Counted from the first letter of the stretch, positions 9,916 to 18,388 are shown. The stretch is 64,000 bases of DNA from Kocuria rosea (GCF_023715525.1 NZ_JAMBOG010000004.1:164678-228677); one strand, 5' to 3'. Program-made: numbers and translations. The notes: generated from the sequence alone by a model not told the origin.

Positions 9916-10974
9916 TCAGGCCGCGGGGGCCGGCCGCAGGTGGATCCACAGGTCCGGGCCCAGCTGCTGCACGGGCCCGCCGCCGGCGGGGTCGAGCCGC
10001 CAGCGGACGGCGTCGGCGAGGGTGCCGACGCCGAGCTCCTCGAACGCCGGCCGGCCCGCGCCCAGCAGCAGCGGGGCCTGATAGAGGCTGAGCTCGTCGA
10101 CGAGGCCCGCCCGCAGGAAGGCCGCCCCGACGGTGGCCCCGCCCTCGACGAGCACGTGGCGCACCCCGGCGTCGTAGAGCTCGGCCAGGGCGGAGTGGGG
10201 GTCGTGGGTGGCCACGTGCCGGAAGCGGCCGTCGGCCCCGCGCATCGCGGCGCGTGCCGGGACGGGGCGCAGGCCCATGGCCACGCGCAGGGGCTGGCGG
10301 GCGACGGCGCCGCCGTCCCCGGTGCGGGCGGTGAGCCGGGGGTCGTCGGCGAGGACGGTGCCGGTGCCCACGAGCACCGCGTCCGCGCGGGCGCGGACGT
10401 CGTGGCCGTGCTCGCGCGCCGACGGCGACGTGATCCACTGGCTGGTCCCGTCGGCGGCCGCGATCCGGGCGTCGAGGGACTGGGCGACCTTGAGCGTCAC
10501 GAACGGGCGCTGGGCGCGCATGGTCTCGCCCCAGCGGTCGTTGAGCCGCTCCGCCTCCTCAGCGAGCAGCCCGGAGCGCACGTCGAGCCCGGCGGCGCGC
10601 ATCGTGGCGGCCCCGCCGGAGGCGGCGGCCGTGCGGTCGGGGGCGCCGAAGACCACCCGGGGCACCCCGGCCTCGGCGATGGCCTCGGCGCACGGTCCGG
10701 TCCGGCCCCAGTGGTTGCAGGGCTCCAGGGTCACGTACATCGTGGTGCCGCGCAGGTCGGTGCCGGCGGACGCGGCCCGGTCGAGCACGTCGACCTCGGC
10801 GTGGGGGGTGCCGGCCCCGCGGTGGTGGCCGACGTGCAGGATCCGCCCGGAGGCGTCGACGAGGACGGCGCCCACCAGGGGGTTGGCCCCGCGGGGGCCG
10901 CGGGCGGCCGCGTGCAGGGCGGTCCGCATGACCGACCGCTCGGCGTCGCGGCCGGGCTCGCGCTGCGGGTCCAT
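9916..10974 (-). CDS. ribD: Bifunctional riboflavin deaminase/reductase
   Basis: 352 residues from ATG 10974 with AAAGGAC six nt upstream. N-terminal deaminase domain (about 1-145): zinc motif [10 protein letters not shown] and [20 protein letters not shown]-terminal reductase domain (about 150-350): [51 protein letters not shown]. Carries out steps two and three of riboflavin synthesis. First gene of the operon, downstream of the FMN riboswitch; the 107-nt leader between aptamer and ATG contains two strong hairpins. Confidence 0.96.
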   Translation of the reverse strand: MDPQREPGRDAERSVMRTALHAAARGPRGANPLVGAVLVDASGRILHVGHHRGAGTPHAEVDVLDRAASAGTDLRGTTMYVTLEPCNHWGRTGPCAEAIAEAGVPRVVFGAPDRTAAASGGAATMRAAGLDVRSGLLAEEAERLNDRWGETMRAQRPFVTLKVAQSLDARIAAADGTSQWITSPSAREHGHDVRARADAVLVGTGTVLADDPRLTARTGDGGAVARQPLRVAMGLRPVPARAAMRGADGRFRHVATHDPHSALAELYDAGVRHVLVEGGATVGAAFLRAGLVDELSLYQAPLLLGAGRPAFEELGVGTLADAVRWRLDPAGGGPVQQLGPDLWIHLRPAPAA

Positions 10975-11021
10975 CGCGCCGTCCTTTCCCGGGTCGGAAC
11001 CGGGGCGCAGGACAACGGTGA

Positions 11022-11070
11022 CGCCGCCGGGACCCGGCGGCGCGGTGGCGCGTCCGTGCGGGCGCGCCAC
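11022..11070 (-). promoter_or_regulatory. Two hairpins in ribD leader, candidate expression platform
   Basis: Between aptamer and ribD ATG are two perfect stems: GTGGCGCG (11045-11052) with CGCGCCAC (11063-11070), and CGCCGCCGG (11022-11030) with CCGGCGGCG (11034-11042) closing a 3-nt loop. Neither is followed by a U-run. They may act as a terminator or alternate with aptamer pairing. The ribosome binding site at about 10982-10987 lies outside both stems. Confidence 0.45.
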
Positions 11071-11081
11071 GAGGGCCGTTG

Positions 11082-11243
11082 AACGTGTTGCCTTCCATCC
11101 AGACTGTGACTGTCGGTACCGGAGTTCCACCGGTTCGGCCGGACGCCGAGCCCCGGCGGGCGCGGGGCGCCTGCAGGAACGTCGTCGTCCGGTTCGCGGA
11201 CTGTGACCGCCGGTTCGGACTTGCACCGACCCCGGAACACGTT
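11082..11243 (-). ncRNA. FMN riboswitch (RFN element)
   Basis: The minus strand carries the conserved RFN segments in order: GGGGTCGGTGCAAGTCCGAAC, then CGGCGGTCACAGTCCGCGA, a variable arm, CCGGTGGAACTCCGGTACCGA, and CAGTCACAGTCTGGATG. The closing helix P1 is a perfect 8-bp pair between 11082-11089 and 11236-11243. FMN binding to this class is known to repress riboflavin genes. Position directly before ribD fits. Confidence in the aptamer is high; the switching mechanism is not resolved from sequence. Confidence 0.95.
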
Positions 11244-11255
11244 GTTGTTGTCCCG

Positions 11256-11261
11256 ATTATG
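11256..11261 (-). promoter_or_regulatory. -10 box for rib operon
   Basis: CATAAT on the minus strand, about 12 nt before the riboswitch P1 helix, places the transcript start at the aptamer's 5' edge. No consensus -35 is recognisable. It shows that the rib operon has its own promoter and is not simply read through from rpe, whose stop is at 11303. Confidence 0.55.
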
Positions 11262-11302
11262 ACACAGCGCCGCGCGGCCGGGCGGCAGCGTCCCGGAGGG
11301 CC

Positions 11303-11962
11303 TCAGCCCTGGTGGGCGGCGGCGCGCAGCGCGGCGATGGCGGCCTCGGGGTCCCCGGCGCCGTAGACGGCCGAGCCGGCCACGAAGGTGTCGGCCCCCG
11401 CCTCCGCCGCGCGCACGATGGTCTCCGCGGTGATCCCGCCGTCCACCTGCAGCGCCACCCGGCCGCCGCCCGCGCGGATCGCCTCGGCGGCACGGCGGAT
11501 CTTCGGCAGCGTCACGTCCAGGAACGCCTGCCCGCCGAAGCCCGGTTCGACGGTCATCACCAGCAGCATGTCCAGCTCCGGGAGCAGGTCGAGGTAGGGC
11601 TCCACCGGGGTCGCCGGGCGCAGGGCCAGCCCGGCGCGGGCCCCGTGGGCGCGCAGCTCGCGGGCGAGCCGCAGCGGGGCGCGGGCCGCCTCGGCGTGGA
11701 AGGTGACGGACTCGCAGCCGAGCTCGGCGTAGGCCGTGGCCCACCGGTCCGCGTCCTCGACCATCAGGTGGACGTCCAGCGGCACCGGGCTCACGGCGAG
11801 GACCCGCTCCACCACGGGCAGGCCCAGCGTGAGGTTGGGGACGAAGTGGTTGTCCATGACGTCCACGTGCACGGCGTCGGCGGTGGCGATCCGGCGCAGC
11901 TCGCCCTCGAGGTTGACGAAGTCGGCGGAGAGGATCGAGGGGTGGATGCAGGTGCGGGACAC
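11303..11962 (-). CDS. rpe: Ribulose-phosphate 3-epimerase
   Basis: 219 residues from GTG 11962 with CAGGAG upstream. Interconverts ribulose 5-phosphate and xylulose 5-phosphate in the pentose phosphate pathway; ribulose 5-phosphate is also the RibB substrate. TIM-barrel motifs: [31 protein letters not shown] with metal-binding His/Asp, [26 protein letters not shown] and [12 protein letters not shown]. It is the last gene of def-fmt-rsmB-rpe, 33 nt after rsmB, and directly precedes the rib promoter. Confidence 0.96.
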   Translation of the reverse strand: MSRTCIHPSILSADFVNLEGELRRIATADAVHVDVMDNHFVPNLTLGLPVVERVLAVSPVPLDVHLMVEDADRWATAYAELGCESVTFHAEAARAPLRLARELRAHGARAGLALRPATPVEPYLDLLPELDMLLVMTVEPGFGGQAFLDVTLPKIRRAAEAIRAGGGRVALQVDGGITAETIVRAAEAGADTFVAGSAVYGAGDPEAAIAALRAAAHQG

Positions 11963-11995
11963 GGGGGCTCCTGAGGTGGCGGTCGAGTCGGGGCG

Positions 11996-13585
11996 TCAGT
12001 GCTTGCGCAGCAGGGCCAGGAACATGGCATCGGTGCCGTGGACGTGCGGCCACAGCTGGACGGTCGCGGGACCGGACGCGCCCTCCCAGGGGCGGGACGG
12101 GTCCCGGTCCCCGTCGAGCGCGCCGGGCAGGGCCGCGCCGCGGGCGGGGCCGAGCGCGTCGACGAGCTCGGCGTCGTCGCGCCCGGCGAGCACGTCCTGG
12201 ACCACGGCCAGCGTCTCGGCGGCGTGCGGGGAGCAGGTCGCGTAAGCGACCAGCCCGCCGGGGCGCGTGACGTCCAGCGCGGCCCGGAGCAGCTCCCGCT
12301 GCAGCGGGCCCAGCTCGGCGAGGTCCCGGGGGGTGCGCCGCCAGCGGGACTCCGGGCGGCGGCGCAGCGCGCCGAGGCCGGTGCAGGGGGCGTCCACGAG
12401 CACCCGGTGGAAGCCCGCCTCCGCGGCGGGCCGGCCGCCGAGCAGCTCGGCGGCGTCCCGCCCGTCGCCGGTGCGCACCGTCCACGCCCGCCGGGGCACG
12501 GGGCGCAGGGCCTGGCGGACGAGCTCGGCCCGGTGCGGGGCGACCTCGTTGGCGGTCAGGTGGGCGCCGGACCCGGCGGCGAGCGCGGCGAGCAGCGCCG
12601 CCTTGCCGCCGGGTCCGGCGCACAGGTCGAGCCAGCGCTCGCCCGCGGTGTCCTGCTCCCCGGCCGCCACCAGTGCGCGGGCCACGAGCTGGGAGCCGGC
12701 GTCCTGGACGCGCACGCCGCCCCCGCGCACGGAGTCGAGCCGGTGCAGGTCCCCGCCGCTGCTCAGCGCGGAGCCGGGGACGAGCGGACCGGGCTCCGCC
12801 CCGGTCTCAAGGGCCTCGGCCAGCTCGCCCAGCCCGGGCAGGGCCACGAGGTTGACCACCGGCGCGGCGTTGTCCGCCGCCAGCAGGGCCTCGAGCTCGG
12901 CGGCGTCCCGCCCGTGGGCGGTCAGCGCCTGGCGCAGCGCGCGGACCTCCCAGGCCGGGTGGGCGTGGGCGAGGCCGAGGCGCGCGGCGTCGTCGGGGGC
13001 GTCGGCGGTCAGCTGCGCGACCCAGGCCGCGAGGTCCCTGGCCGCGACCTTGCGCAGCACCGCGTTGACGAGCCCGCCGGGTCCCGCGCCGATCTCGGCG
13101 CGGACGAGCCCGACCGTCTGGTCGAGGGCGGCGTGGTCGGGCACGCGCATGGCCAGCAGCTGGTGGACGCCCAGGCGCAGGGCGTCGAGGACCGCGCCGT
13201 CGAGGTCGGCCAGGGGCCGGTCGACGCAGCGGGCGAGCACGGCGTCGTACGTGCCCTGCCAGCGCAGCGCCCCGTAGGCGAGCTCGGTGGCGAACCCGGC
13301 GTCCCGCCGGTCCAGGCGGTGGGCGCGGATCAGCTTCGGCAGCACGAGGTTGCCGTAGGCGCCCTCCTCGGACACGGCCCGCAGGGTCTCGAAGGCGGCG
13401 AGCCGGGCGGGGTCCGCCCGTCGGGTGCGGCGCCCCGGCGCCGAGGAGGAGTAGGAGCGCTCCGCCTGCGCGCGCCGGTTGCGCTCGTGGCCCTTGGCGT
13501 TGCGGCGCGGGCCCTCCTGCCGGCGGTCGCGCTCGGGGCGCCCGCCCCGCCGCTCGCCGTGCTGCCGGTCGTTGCGCTCGCTCAC
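11996..13585 (-). CDS. rsmB: 16S rRNA (cytosine-967-C5)-methyltransferase, NusB-fused
   Basis: 529 residues from GTG 13585, which overlaps the fmt stop as GTGA. The frame is open to 14167, but the overlap start fits family length. An Arg/Gly-rich basic tail (about 1-55) precedes a NusB-like domain (about 56-190, RLAAFETLRAVSEEGAYGN). The methyltransferase has the SAM motif LDLCAGPGGKAALLAALA, VDAPCTGLGALRRRPESRW with the PC motif, and YATCSPHAAET with the nucleophile Cys. The basic N-terminal extension is common in actinobacterial copies. Confidence 0.93.
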   Translation of the reverse strand: MSERNDRQHGERRGGRPERDRRQEGPRRNAKGHERNRRAQAERSYSSSAPGRRTRRADPARLAAFETLRAVSEEGAYGNLVLPKLIRAHRLDRRDAGFATELAYGALRWQGTYDAVLARCVDRPLADLDGAVLDALRLGVHQLLAMRVPDHAALDQTVGLVRAEIGAGPGGLVNAVLRKVAARDLAAWVAQLTADAPDDAARLGLAHAHPAWEVRALRQALTAHGRDAAELEALLAADNAAPVVNLVALPGLGELAEALETGAEPGPLVPGSALSSGGDLHRLDSVRGGGVRVQDAGSQLVARALVAAGEQDTAGERWLDLCAGPGGKAALLAALAAGSGAHLTANEVAPHRAELVRQALRPVPRRAWTVRTGDGRDAAELLGGRPAAEAGFHRVLVDAPCTGLGALRRRPESRWRRTPRDLAELGPLQRELLRAALDVTRPGGLVAYATCSPHAAETLAVVQDVLAGRDDAELVDALGPARGAALPGALDGDRDPSRPWEGASGPATVQLWPHVHGTDAMFLALLRKH

Positions 13586-14505
13586 TCGAAGACCACTCCT
13601 GTGTCGGTGTTCCGGCCGCGCGCCCACGCGGCGGCGTCCATCGTTCTCTTCCCGGCCGGCTGCACCCGGGTGAGCTCCACGGCGTAGGAGCCGGTGCCCA
13701 CGAGCACCGCCCCGCCGCGCAGCACGCACTGCCCGGGGGCCAGGTCCCGGTGGTCCGGCCGGGCGAGGACCCGGTCCAGCTTGAACCGCTGCCCGTCGAG
13801 CACGGTCCACGCCCCCGGTTCCGGGGTCACCCCCCGCACGCGGTGGGCCACGGCCACGGCCGGGTCCGTCCACCGGACGCGGCCGTCCTCGCCCGTGAGC
13901 TTGGGGGCGAGGCTGACCTCGCCCTCCTGCGGGACCGGCCGGGCGGTGCCGTCGACGACGGCGCGCAGGGACTCCGCCAGCAGCGGGGACCCCGAGCGGG
14001 CGAGCCGGTCCAGGACCGTCCCGGCGGTGTCGTCGGGACGGACCTCGTCGGTCAGGGTGCCGAGCACCGGCCCGGTGTCGAGGCCGGCCTCGAGCAGGAA
14101 GGTGCTGGCCCCGACCACGGTGTCCCCCGCCATGAGGGCGCGCTGGACCGGGGCGGCGCCGCGCCACTGCGGCAGCAGCGAGAAGTGCAGGTTGATCCAG
14201 CCGTGGGGCACGGCGTCGAGCGCGGCCTGCGGGACGAGGGCGCCGTAGGCCACGACGGCGGCGACGTCGGCGCCCAGCCCGCGGATCCGCTCGGTCAGCT
14301 CCGCGTCCACGCGGTTGGCCCTGAGCACGGGCAGGCCCCGCCGCTCGGCCTCCTCCGCCACCGGCGAGGGCGTGAGCACCTTCCGGCGGCCCACGGGGGC
14401 GTCGGTGCGGGTGAGCACGGCCGCGATCTCGACGTCGGGGCGCTCGGCCAGGTGGACGAGGGGCGGCACGGCGACGGACGGCGTGCCGGCGTAGAGGATC
14501 TTCAC
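13582..14505 (-). CDS. fmt: Methionyl-tRNA formyltransferase
   Basis: 307 residues from GTG 14505 (VKILYAGTPSVAVPPL), preceded by AGGAGAGCC. Formylates initiator Met-tRNA using 10-formyl-tetrahydrofolate. The catalytic signature INLHFSLLPQWRGAAPVQRA is intact, and the C-terminal tRNA-binding domain (from about residue 205) is full length. It lies 41 nt after def and overlaps rsmB. An in-frame extension to 14952 lies inside def on another frame and is rejected as the start. Confidence 0.96.
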   Translation of the reverse strand: MKILYAGTPSVAVPPLVHLAERPDVEIAAVLTRTDAPVGRRKVLTPSPVAEEAERRGLPVLRANRVDAELTERIRGLGADVAAVVAYGALVPQAALDAVPHGWINLHFSLLPQWRGAAPVQRALMAGDTVVGASTFLLEAGLDTGPVLGTLTDEVRPDDTAGTVLDRLARSGSPLLAESLRAVVDGTARPVPQEGEVSLAPKLTGEDGRVRWTDPAVAVAHRVRGVTPEPGAWTVLDGQRFKLDRVLARPDHRDLAPGQCVLRGGAVLVGTGSYAVELTRVQPAGKRTMDAAAWARGRNTDTGVVFE

Positions 14506-14546
14506 GGCTCTCCTGGGAATCTTGCCGGACGGGCGGGGGGCGGGGG

Positions 14547-15131
14547 TCAGGCGCCGGACGGGGCGCCCGCCCCGAAGGACGAGCCGGCGCCGAAGGACGA
14601 GCCCACGCTCGTGGCGCGCCGGCCGGCCACCCCGCTGACGACCCCGTTGTAGTCGGCGGCGCGCAGGGCGCGCAGCGCCTCCCGGCGGGCCTCGCCCTCG
14701 AGCCGGTCGACGTAGAGGCGCCCGTCGAGGTGGTCGGTCTCGTGCTGCAGGCAGCGCGCGAGCAGCCCGGTGCCCTCCACGACCACCGGCGCGCCGTGCT
14801 GGTCGACCCCGGTGACGCGGGCCCAGTGGCGCCGCGGCGTCTCGAAGCCCAGCCCGGGCACGGACAGGCAGCCCTCCCCGCCCTCCTGCGGCTCCTCGCC
14901 CACCTCGAGCACGGGGTTGACCACGTGGCCCTCGGCGCCCTCCACGGCCCACGTGAACACGCGCAGGCTCACGCCCACCTGGGGCGCGGCCAAGCCCACG
15001 CCGCCGACGTCCAGCATCGTCTCGTGCATGTCCGCGACGAGGCGTCGCAGGGCGTCGTCGAACACGGAGACCTCCGCCGCGCGGGTGCGCAGGACGGGGT
15101 CCCCGATGGTGCGGATGGGCAGGATGGGCAT
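14547..15131 (-). CDS. def: Peptide deformylase
   Basis: 194 residues from ATG 15131. Removes the formyl group from nascent proteins, the partner activity to fmt. All three metal-site motifs are present: GVGLAAPQVG, EGCLSVPGL (Cys ligand) and LQHETDHLDG (HExxH-type ligands). The last about 25 residues (SVGSSFGAGSSFGAGAPSGA) are a low-complexity Gly/Ser tail built from a repeated SSFGAG unit, unusual for the family and probably dispensable. First gene of def-fmt-rsmB-rpe. Confidence 0.95.
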   Translation of the reverse strand: MPILPIRTIGDPVLRTRAAEVSVFDDALRRLVADMHETMLDVGGVGLAAPQVGVSLRVFTWAVEGAEGHVVNPVLEVGEEPQEGGEGCLSVPGLGFETPRRHWARVTGVDQHGAPVVVEGTGLLARCLQHETDHLDGRLYVDRLEGEARREALRALRAADYNGVVSGVAGRRATSVGSSFGAGSSFGAGAPSGA

Positions 15132-15157
15132 GGTGGGACCTCGCTCTCGACCTCCCA

Positions 15158-15163
15158 AGTCTA
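15158..15163 (-). promoter_or_regulatory. -10 box for def operon
   Basis: TAGACT on the minus strand 26 nt before the def ATG. It is the only TANNNT match in the gap after the nuclease-like gene and would give a short leader containing GGGAGG. Confidence 0.45.
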
Positions 15164-15196
15164 CGGTCCGCCCGGCGGGGGCGGGCACGCCGCGGG

Positions 15197-16066
15197 TCAG
15201 GCGGGCGGGGCCGGCGGGAGCTCCCCCAGCGGGGGCGGCGGCACGGGGCGCAGCGCGGGCCCGGCCGCGGCGAGGGCCGTCTCCTGCGTCCACACCCGGT
15301 GCAGGGCGCAGAACTTGTACCAGTGCGCCTCGAGCACGGCCGGCACGGCCTGGACGGGCACGACCTCCGTCTCCCCGATCGCGACGCCCAGCAGCAGGTC
15401 CGCGTTCCCGTAGGCCCACGGCTCCCAGCTGCCGGCCTCGGCGTCCACGAGGGACTCCTCGGCCTTGAGCCCGGCGACCAGCTGGGTGACGACCTTGGGG
15501 TCGAGGGGCTTGACCCGCCCGTCGCGGTCCGTGCCCTTGGTCTTGTAGTCGATCAGGCACACCTTGCCGGCGATCCGGGCCACGAGGTCGAGGGTGCCGG
15601 CGTAGCCGACCGTGGAGTTCCACACGGTGACCTCCACCGCGAGCGGCTCGGGGGCGTAGAGGTCCCACCACTCGTCGAAGCGGGAGGCGAAGCGCTCCTC
15701 GCCGTGCTCGGCGAGCGCGGCCCGCGCGTCGGCCGCCCGGTGGGGCCGGCCCAGCGCGCGCAGGGCGATCTGCTCGGCGTAGGTGTGCACGCGGTCCCCG
15801 CGGGCGGCGGCGTCGTCCCGGTGCCGCTCGGCGGCCTTCGCCGCGTCCCGGACCACGGCGCGCAGCTGCGCGGGCGAGCCGAGGGCCGCGCGCAGCCGCT
15901 CGTCCCGCACGGCCGCCTGCGCCGCGGAGTAGCCGTACCAGCCGTCCAGGTCGGTGGCCGCCCGCGAGAGGACCGTGGTGATGGAGGGCACCGTCGCCTG
16001 CTCCGAGGTGGACCTCGCGTACATCCGTCCGTACTCGGTCTGTTCCGCCAGCCTGGGCTGTGTCAC
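15197..16066 (-). CDS. PD-(D/E)XK nuclease-superfamily-like protein
   Basis: 289 residues. The central segment VGYAGTLDLVARIAGKVCLI followed directly by DYKTKG fits the PD-(D/E)XK core: an acid (GTLD), a strand, then D-x-K (about residues 172-197). Upstream EWWDLYAPEPLAVEVTVWN supplies the usual preceding Glu-bearing strand, as in RecB/Cas4-like and phage-type exonucleases. No helicase domain and no CxxxC iron-sulphur cluster ligands are present. C-terminus is Pro-rich. It stands alone between def and the tRNA group, with no CRISPR or recombination partner nearby. Fold call is fairly good; substrate unknown. Confidence 0.7.
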   Translation of the reverse strand: MTQPRLAEQTEYGRMYARSTSEQATVPSITTVLSRAATDLDGWYGYSAAQAAVRDERLRAALGSPAQLRAVVRDAAKAAERHRDDAAARGDRVHTYAEQIALRALGRPHRAADARAALAEHGEERFASRFDEWWDLYAPEPLAVEVTVWNSTVGYAGTLDLVARIAGKVCLIDYKTKGTDRDGRVKPLDPKVVTQLVAGLKAEESLVDAEAGSWEPWAYGNADLLLGVAIGETEVVPVQAVPAVLEAHWYKFCALHRVWTQETALAAAGPALRPVPPPPLGELPPAPPA

Positions 16067-16183
16067 GCTGCTCGCTGCCTCTCCGTGGGTCCGGGGTGCC
16101 GTCCCCGGTCCCCGGGGCGCTGGCCCGCACGCTACCGGCTCCCTCGGACAGGCGGCCGGCCGCCGCGGCGGAGCCCGGGCACG

Positions 16184-16218
16184 ACGAAGGCCCCGGCTCG
16201 GTGAGCCGGGGCCTTCGT
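16184..16218 (-). terminator. Terminator downstream of tRNA-Val(GAC)
   Basis: A 16-bp perfect stem (16184-16199 with 16203-16218) with a GGT loop begins 5 nt beyond the tRNA 3' end on the minus strand. No U-tract. It closes the Gly-Cys-Val tRNA unit. Confidence 0.75.
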
Positions 16219-16223
16219 GCTGG

Positions 16224-16295
16224 TGCGCGATACTGGGATCGAACCAGTGACCTCTTCCGTGTCAGGGAAGCGCGCTACCGCTGCGCCAATCGCGC
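16224..16295 (-). tRNA. tRNA-Val (GAC)
   Basis: 72-nt cloverleaf: acceptor GCGCGAT pairs with ATCGCGC, D-arm GGCGCAGCGGTAGCGC, anticodon stem CTTCC/GGAAG around loop CTGACAC (anticodon GAC), T-arm with GGTTCGATCCC. No CCA is encoded. It differs from the Val(CAC) gene at 16957-17028 by only four bases, all in the anticodon arm. Confidence 0.93.
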
Positions 16296-16346
16296 TTGAC
16301 CGTTCGACCTCCGGGGAGGTCGGCAAGCGAGGTGGGGTGTGCACCG

Positions 16347-16417
16347 AGGTGGAGACGGGATTCGAACCCGCGTTGACGGCTTTGCAGGCCGCTGCCTAAC
16401 CACTCGGCCACCCCACC
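16347..16417 (-). tRNA. tRNA-Cys (GCA)
   Basis: 71-nt cloverleaf: acceptor GGTGGGG with CTCCACC (one G-U pair), discriminator U as expected for Cys, anticodon loop CTGCAAA (anticodon GCA), T-arm GGGTTCGAATCCC. Middle gene of the minus-strand Gly-Cys-Val group. Confidence 0.93.
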
Positions 16418-16477
16418 GGGACCTGGTCCTCACGGACAGGGCCGTTGGTCACGACATCTACGATGTCGATCACTGCG

Positions 16478-16550
16478 AGCGGACGACGGGAGTCGAACCC
16501 GCGACATCCACCATGGCAAGGTGGTGCTCTACCAGCTGAGCTACGTCCGC
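16478..16550 (-). tRNA. tRNA-Gly (GCC)
   Basis: 73-nt cloverleaf: acceptor GCGGACG with CGTCCGC, anticodon loop TTGCCAT (anticodon GCC), T-arm GGGTTCGACTCCC, discriminator U. First gene of the minus-strand group. A small hairpin, CGACATC with GATGTCG (16452-16468), lies between it and tRNA-Cys and may aid processing. Confidence 0.93.
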
Positions 16551-16587
16551 ATGTCTGTCGGCCGATCTCTCGATCTTCCGAGTTGGA

Positions 16588-16593
16588 ACTCTA
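16588..16593 (-). promoter_or_regulatory. -10 box for tRNA Gly-Cys-Val unit
   Basis: TAGAGT on the minus strand 37 nt before tRNA-Gly; no convincing -35. It is the nearest TANNNT match upstream of the tRNA group. Confidence 0.4.
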
Positions 16594-16913
16594 TCACAGC
16601 CGTTTTCCCCGGCGTCTCCGCAGGGAGGGGGCGTGCGGCAGTCGACGGCCTCCTCGGTGCGGAGCGCCTCGCGGCCGCTCCGTCCCGCCGGAACCCGTCG
16701 GTGTTCCTGACAGGTGAAGACTGTACGGGAACGTTTTCGGAAACGCCAAATCGCCCGCCCGGCCCCTCCCGGCCCCGTCCGGCCGTGGCCGCGAGCCGGA
16801 CGGGCAGGGGCCGCGGCCCCTGCCCGGGAACGCCCTTCTCACCCTCCCCGCCCCGTGGACGGCCGGCCCACGGGGCGCCCCGTGGAGCCCGTCCGGACCG
16901 TCCCGGCGGCGAA
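16594..16913. other. Intergenic, no gene seen
   Basis: About 320 bases between the divergent tRNA promoters. Open frames here overlap antisense tRNA sequence and look spurious. Near 16730-16745 is an imperfect palindrome, CGTTTTC next to GGAAACG (6 of 7 pairs), reminiscent of a LacI-type operator but without a target gene. I see no RNA gene or repeat. Confidence 0.5.
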
Positions 16914-16943
16914 TTGGCCCCCGGGGCGGATGTGGGTTATGGT
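16914..16943 (+). promoter_or_regulatory. Promoter of tRNA-Val(CAC)
   Basis: TTGGCC (16914-16919) and TATGGT (16938-16943) are separated by 18 nt; the start would be about 16950, just before the mature tRNA 5' end at 16957. Confidence 0.6.
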
Positions 16944-16956
16944 TTTCGAGCAGTGA

Positions 16957-17028
16957 GCGCGATTGGCGCAGCGGTAGCGCGCTTCGTTCACACCGAAGAG
17001 GTCACTGGTTCGATCCCAGTATCGCGCA
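16957..17028 (+). tRNA. tRNA-Val (CAC)
   Basis: 72-nt cloverleaf with the same body as the Val(GAC) gene. Anticodon stem CTTCG/CGAAG holds loop TTCACAC (anticodon CAC). Reads GTG codons, frequent in this GC-rich genome. Own promoter and a 14-bp terminator flank it, so it is a single-gene unit. Confidence 0.94.
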
Positions 17029-17037
17029 CGAGCACCG

Positions 17038-17069
17038 AGAGGACCCCGGCTGACCAGCCGGGGTCCTCT
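17038..17069 (+). terminator. Terminator of tRNA-Val(CAC)
   Basis: A 14-bp perfect stem (17038-17051 with 17056-17069) with GACC loop, followed by TTCTCGTT. Starts 9 nt after the tRNA 3' end. Confidence 0.8.
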
Positions 17070-17192
17070 TCTCGTTCCGGGCCCGGAGCCCGGGCCCCCA
17101 CCACGACGACGGCCCCGCCGCCCACCGTGGGAGGGCGGCGGGGCCGCGGCGGGGTGGCGCCCCGGGGCGGGCAGCCGGGCGGGGCGCCGGGG

Positions 17193-18248
17193 TCAGGCGG
17201 CGGAGACGTCCCCGAGGATCCCCTCGCGGGCGAGGGCGGTCAGGCGCGAGACGGCGCGGAAGTACTTCTTCTGGTAGCCGCCGGCCATCATCTCGGCGGT
17301 GAAGACCTGGTCGAAGGGCCGGCCCGAGGCGATGATCGGGAGGTTCTTGTCGTAGAGCCGGTCCGCGAGCACCACGAAGCGCAGCGCCACGGCCTGCTGC
17401 TCGATGGTGTGCACGTCGCGCCACACCACGGCGTCGATCCCGTCGATGAGCTTGCGGTAGCGGGAGGGGTGCACGGTCGCGAGGTGCTCCACGAGGGCGG
17501 CGAAGTCGTCGGCGGCCACGACGCGGCCCGCGTAGCGCTCCTCGACGGCGCGCTCGAGCTCCTCCTCGGACAGCGGCGCGGGCGCCTGCGGCAGGCCGCG
17601 GTGGCGGAAGTCCTCGCCGTCGATGCGCTGGACCTCGAACTGGTCGGCGAGCACCTGGATCTCCCGCTGGAAGTCCTGGGCGGCGAAGCGGCCCTCCCCG
17701 AGGGAGCCCGGCAGGGTGTTGGACGTCGCCGCGATCCGCACCCCGGCGTCGGAGAGCTCCCGCATCAGCCGCGACATCAGCACCGTGTCCCCCGGGTCGT
17801 CGAGCTCGAACTCGTCGATGCACACCAGCTGGTAGGAGCTCAGCGCGTCCACCGCCTTGCGGAACGTCAGGGCGCCCACGAGGTTGGTGTACTCCACGAA
17901 GGTCCCGAACGCCTTGGGCCCGGGCACGGCGTGCCACAGGGAGGCCAGCAGGTGGGTCTTGCCCACGCCGAAGCCGCCGTCCAGGTAGATGCCGGTGCGC
18001 ACGGCGGCCCCGCCGCCCCCGCCGAAGAGCTTCGCGAAGAAGCCGCCGCCGGAGCCGGTGCGGCCGACGGACTCCGCGAACGTCCGCAGCTTCTGCACGG
18101 CCTGCGCCTGGGAGGGCTGCTGGGGGTCGGGCCGGTAGGTGTCGAACGAGACCTCCCCGAAGCGCTCGGACGGCCGGAAGCCCGCCAGCAGTTCATCCGC
18201 CGACACGTTGGGCCGGCGGTCGGTGAGGTGTTCGATCTGGATGCTCAC
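17193..18248 (-). CDS. zapE: AFG1/ZapE-family ATPase
   Basis: 351 residues from GTG 18248 ([14 protein letters not shown]), with AGAGGT upstream; an earlier in-frame ATG at 18311 is less likely. P-loop NTPase: Walker [12 protein letters not shown] (about residue 112), Walker [12 protein letters not shown], sensor-type [14 protein letters not shown], and C-terminal [12 protein letters not shown]. In E. coli ZapE associates with FtsZ; mitochondrial AFG1 is a related ATPase. The role in actinobacteria is not well established. A TAAAAT -10 box lies at 18327-18332, divergent from the sulfurtransferase promoter. Confidence 0.85.
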   Translation of the reverse strand: MSIQIEHLTDRRPNVSADELLAGFRPSERFGEVSFDTYRPDPQQPSQAQAVQKLRTFAESVGRTGSGGGFFAKLFGGGGGAAVRTGIYLDGGFGVGKTHLLASLWHAVPGPKAFGTFVEYTNLVGALTFRKAVDALSSYQLVCIDEFELDDPGDTVLMSRLMRELSDAGVRIAATSNTLPGSLGEGRFAAQDFQREIQVLADQFEVQRIDGEDFRHRGLPQAPAPLSEEELERAVEERYAGRVVAADDFAALVEHLATVHPSRYRKLIDGIDAVVWRDVHTIEQQAVALRFVVLADRLYDKNLPIIASGRPFDQVFTAEMMAGGYQKKYFRAVSRLTALAREGILGDVSAA

Positions 18249-18326
18249 GGGGAACCTCTCTGTCCGCCGCGGCCGGCGGTTCGCTGGGCGTCCGTGCGCC
18301 GGCGGGCGCACGGAGGTGCTCCGGCG

Positions 18327-18332
18327 ATTTTA
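18327..18332 (-). promoter_or_regulatory. -10 box for zapE
   Basis: TAAAAT on the minus strand, 78 nt before the zapE GTG, stands out in otherwise GC-rich DNA. No clear -35. It is back-to-back with the plus-strand TACGCT box at 18383. Confidence 0.45.
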
Positions 18333-18382
18333 CCGGCTGGCTCCCCCGGGGCCGCGCCGGGACGTGATCGGCCCCGGCGCAC

Positions 18383-18388
18383 TACGCT
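18383..18388 (+). promoter_or_regulatory. -10 box for sulfurtransferase operon
   Basis: TACGCT 56 nt before the ATG at 18445; the leader contains GGAAGGATCCCCC immediately before the start codon. Confidence 0.4.

Noticed and set aside
16224..17069. Integrated element at the tRNA cluster
   Set aside because: No integrase, no direct repeat of a tRNA 3' end and no foreign genes; the duplicated Val tRNA sequence is explained by two intact tRNA genes.
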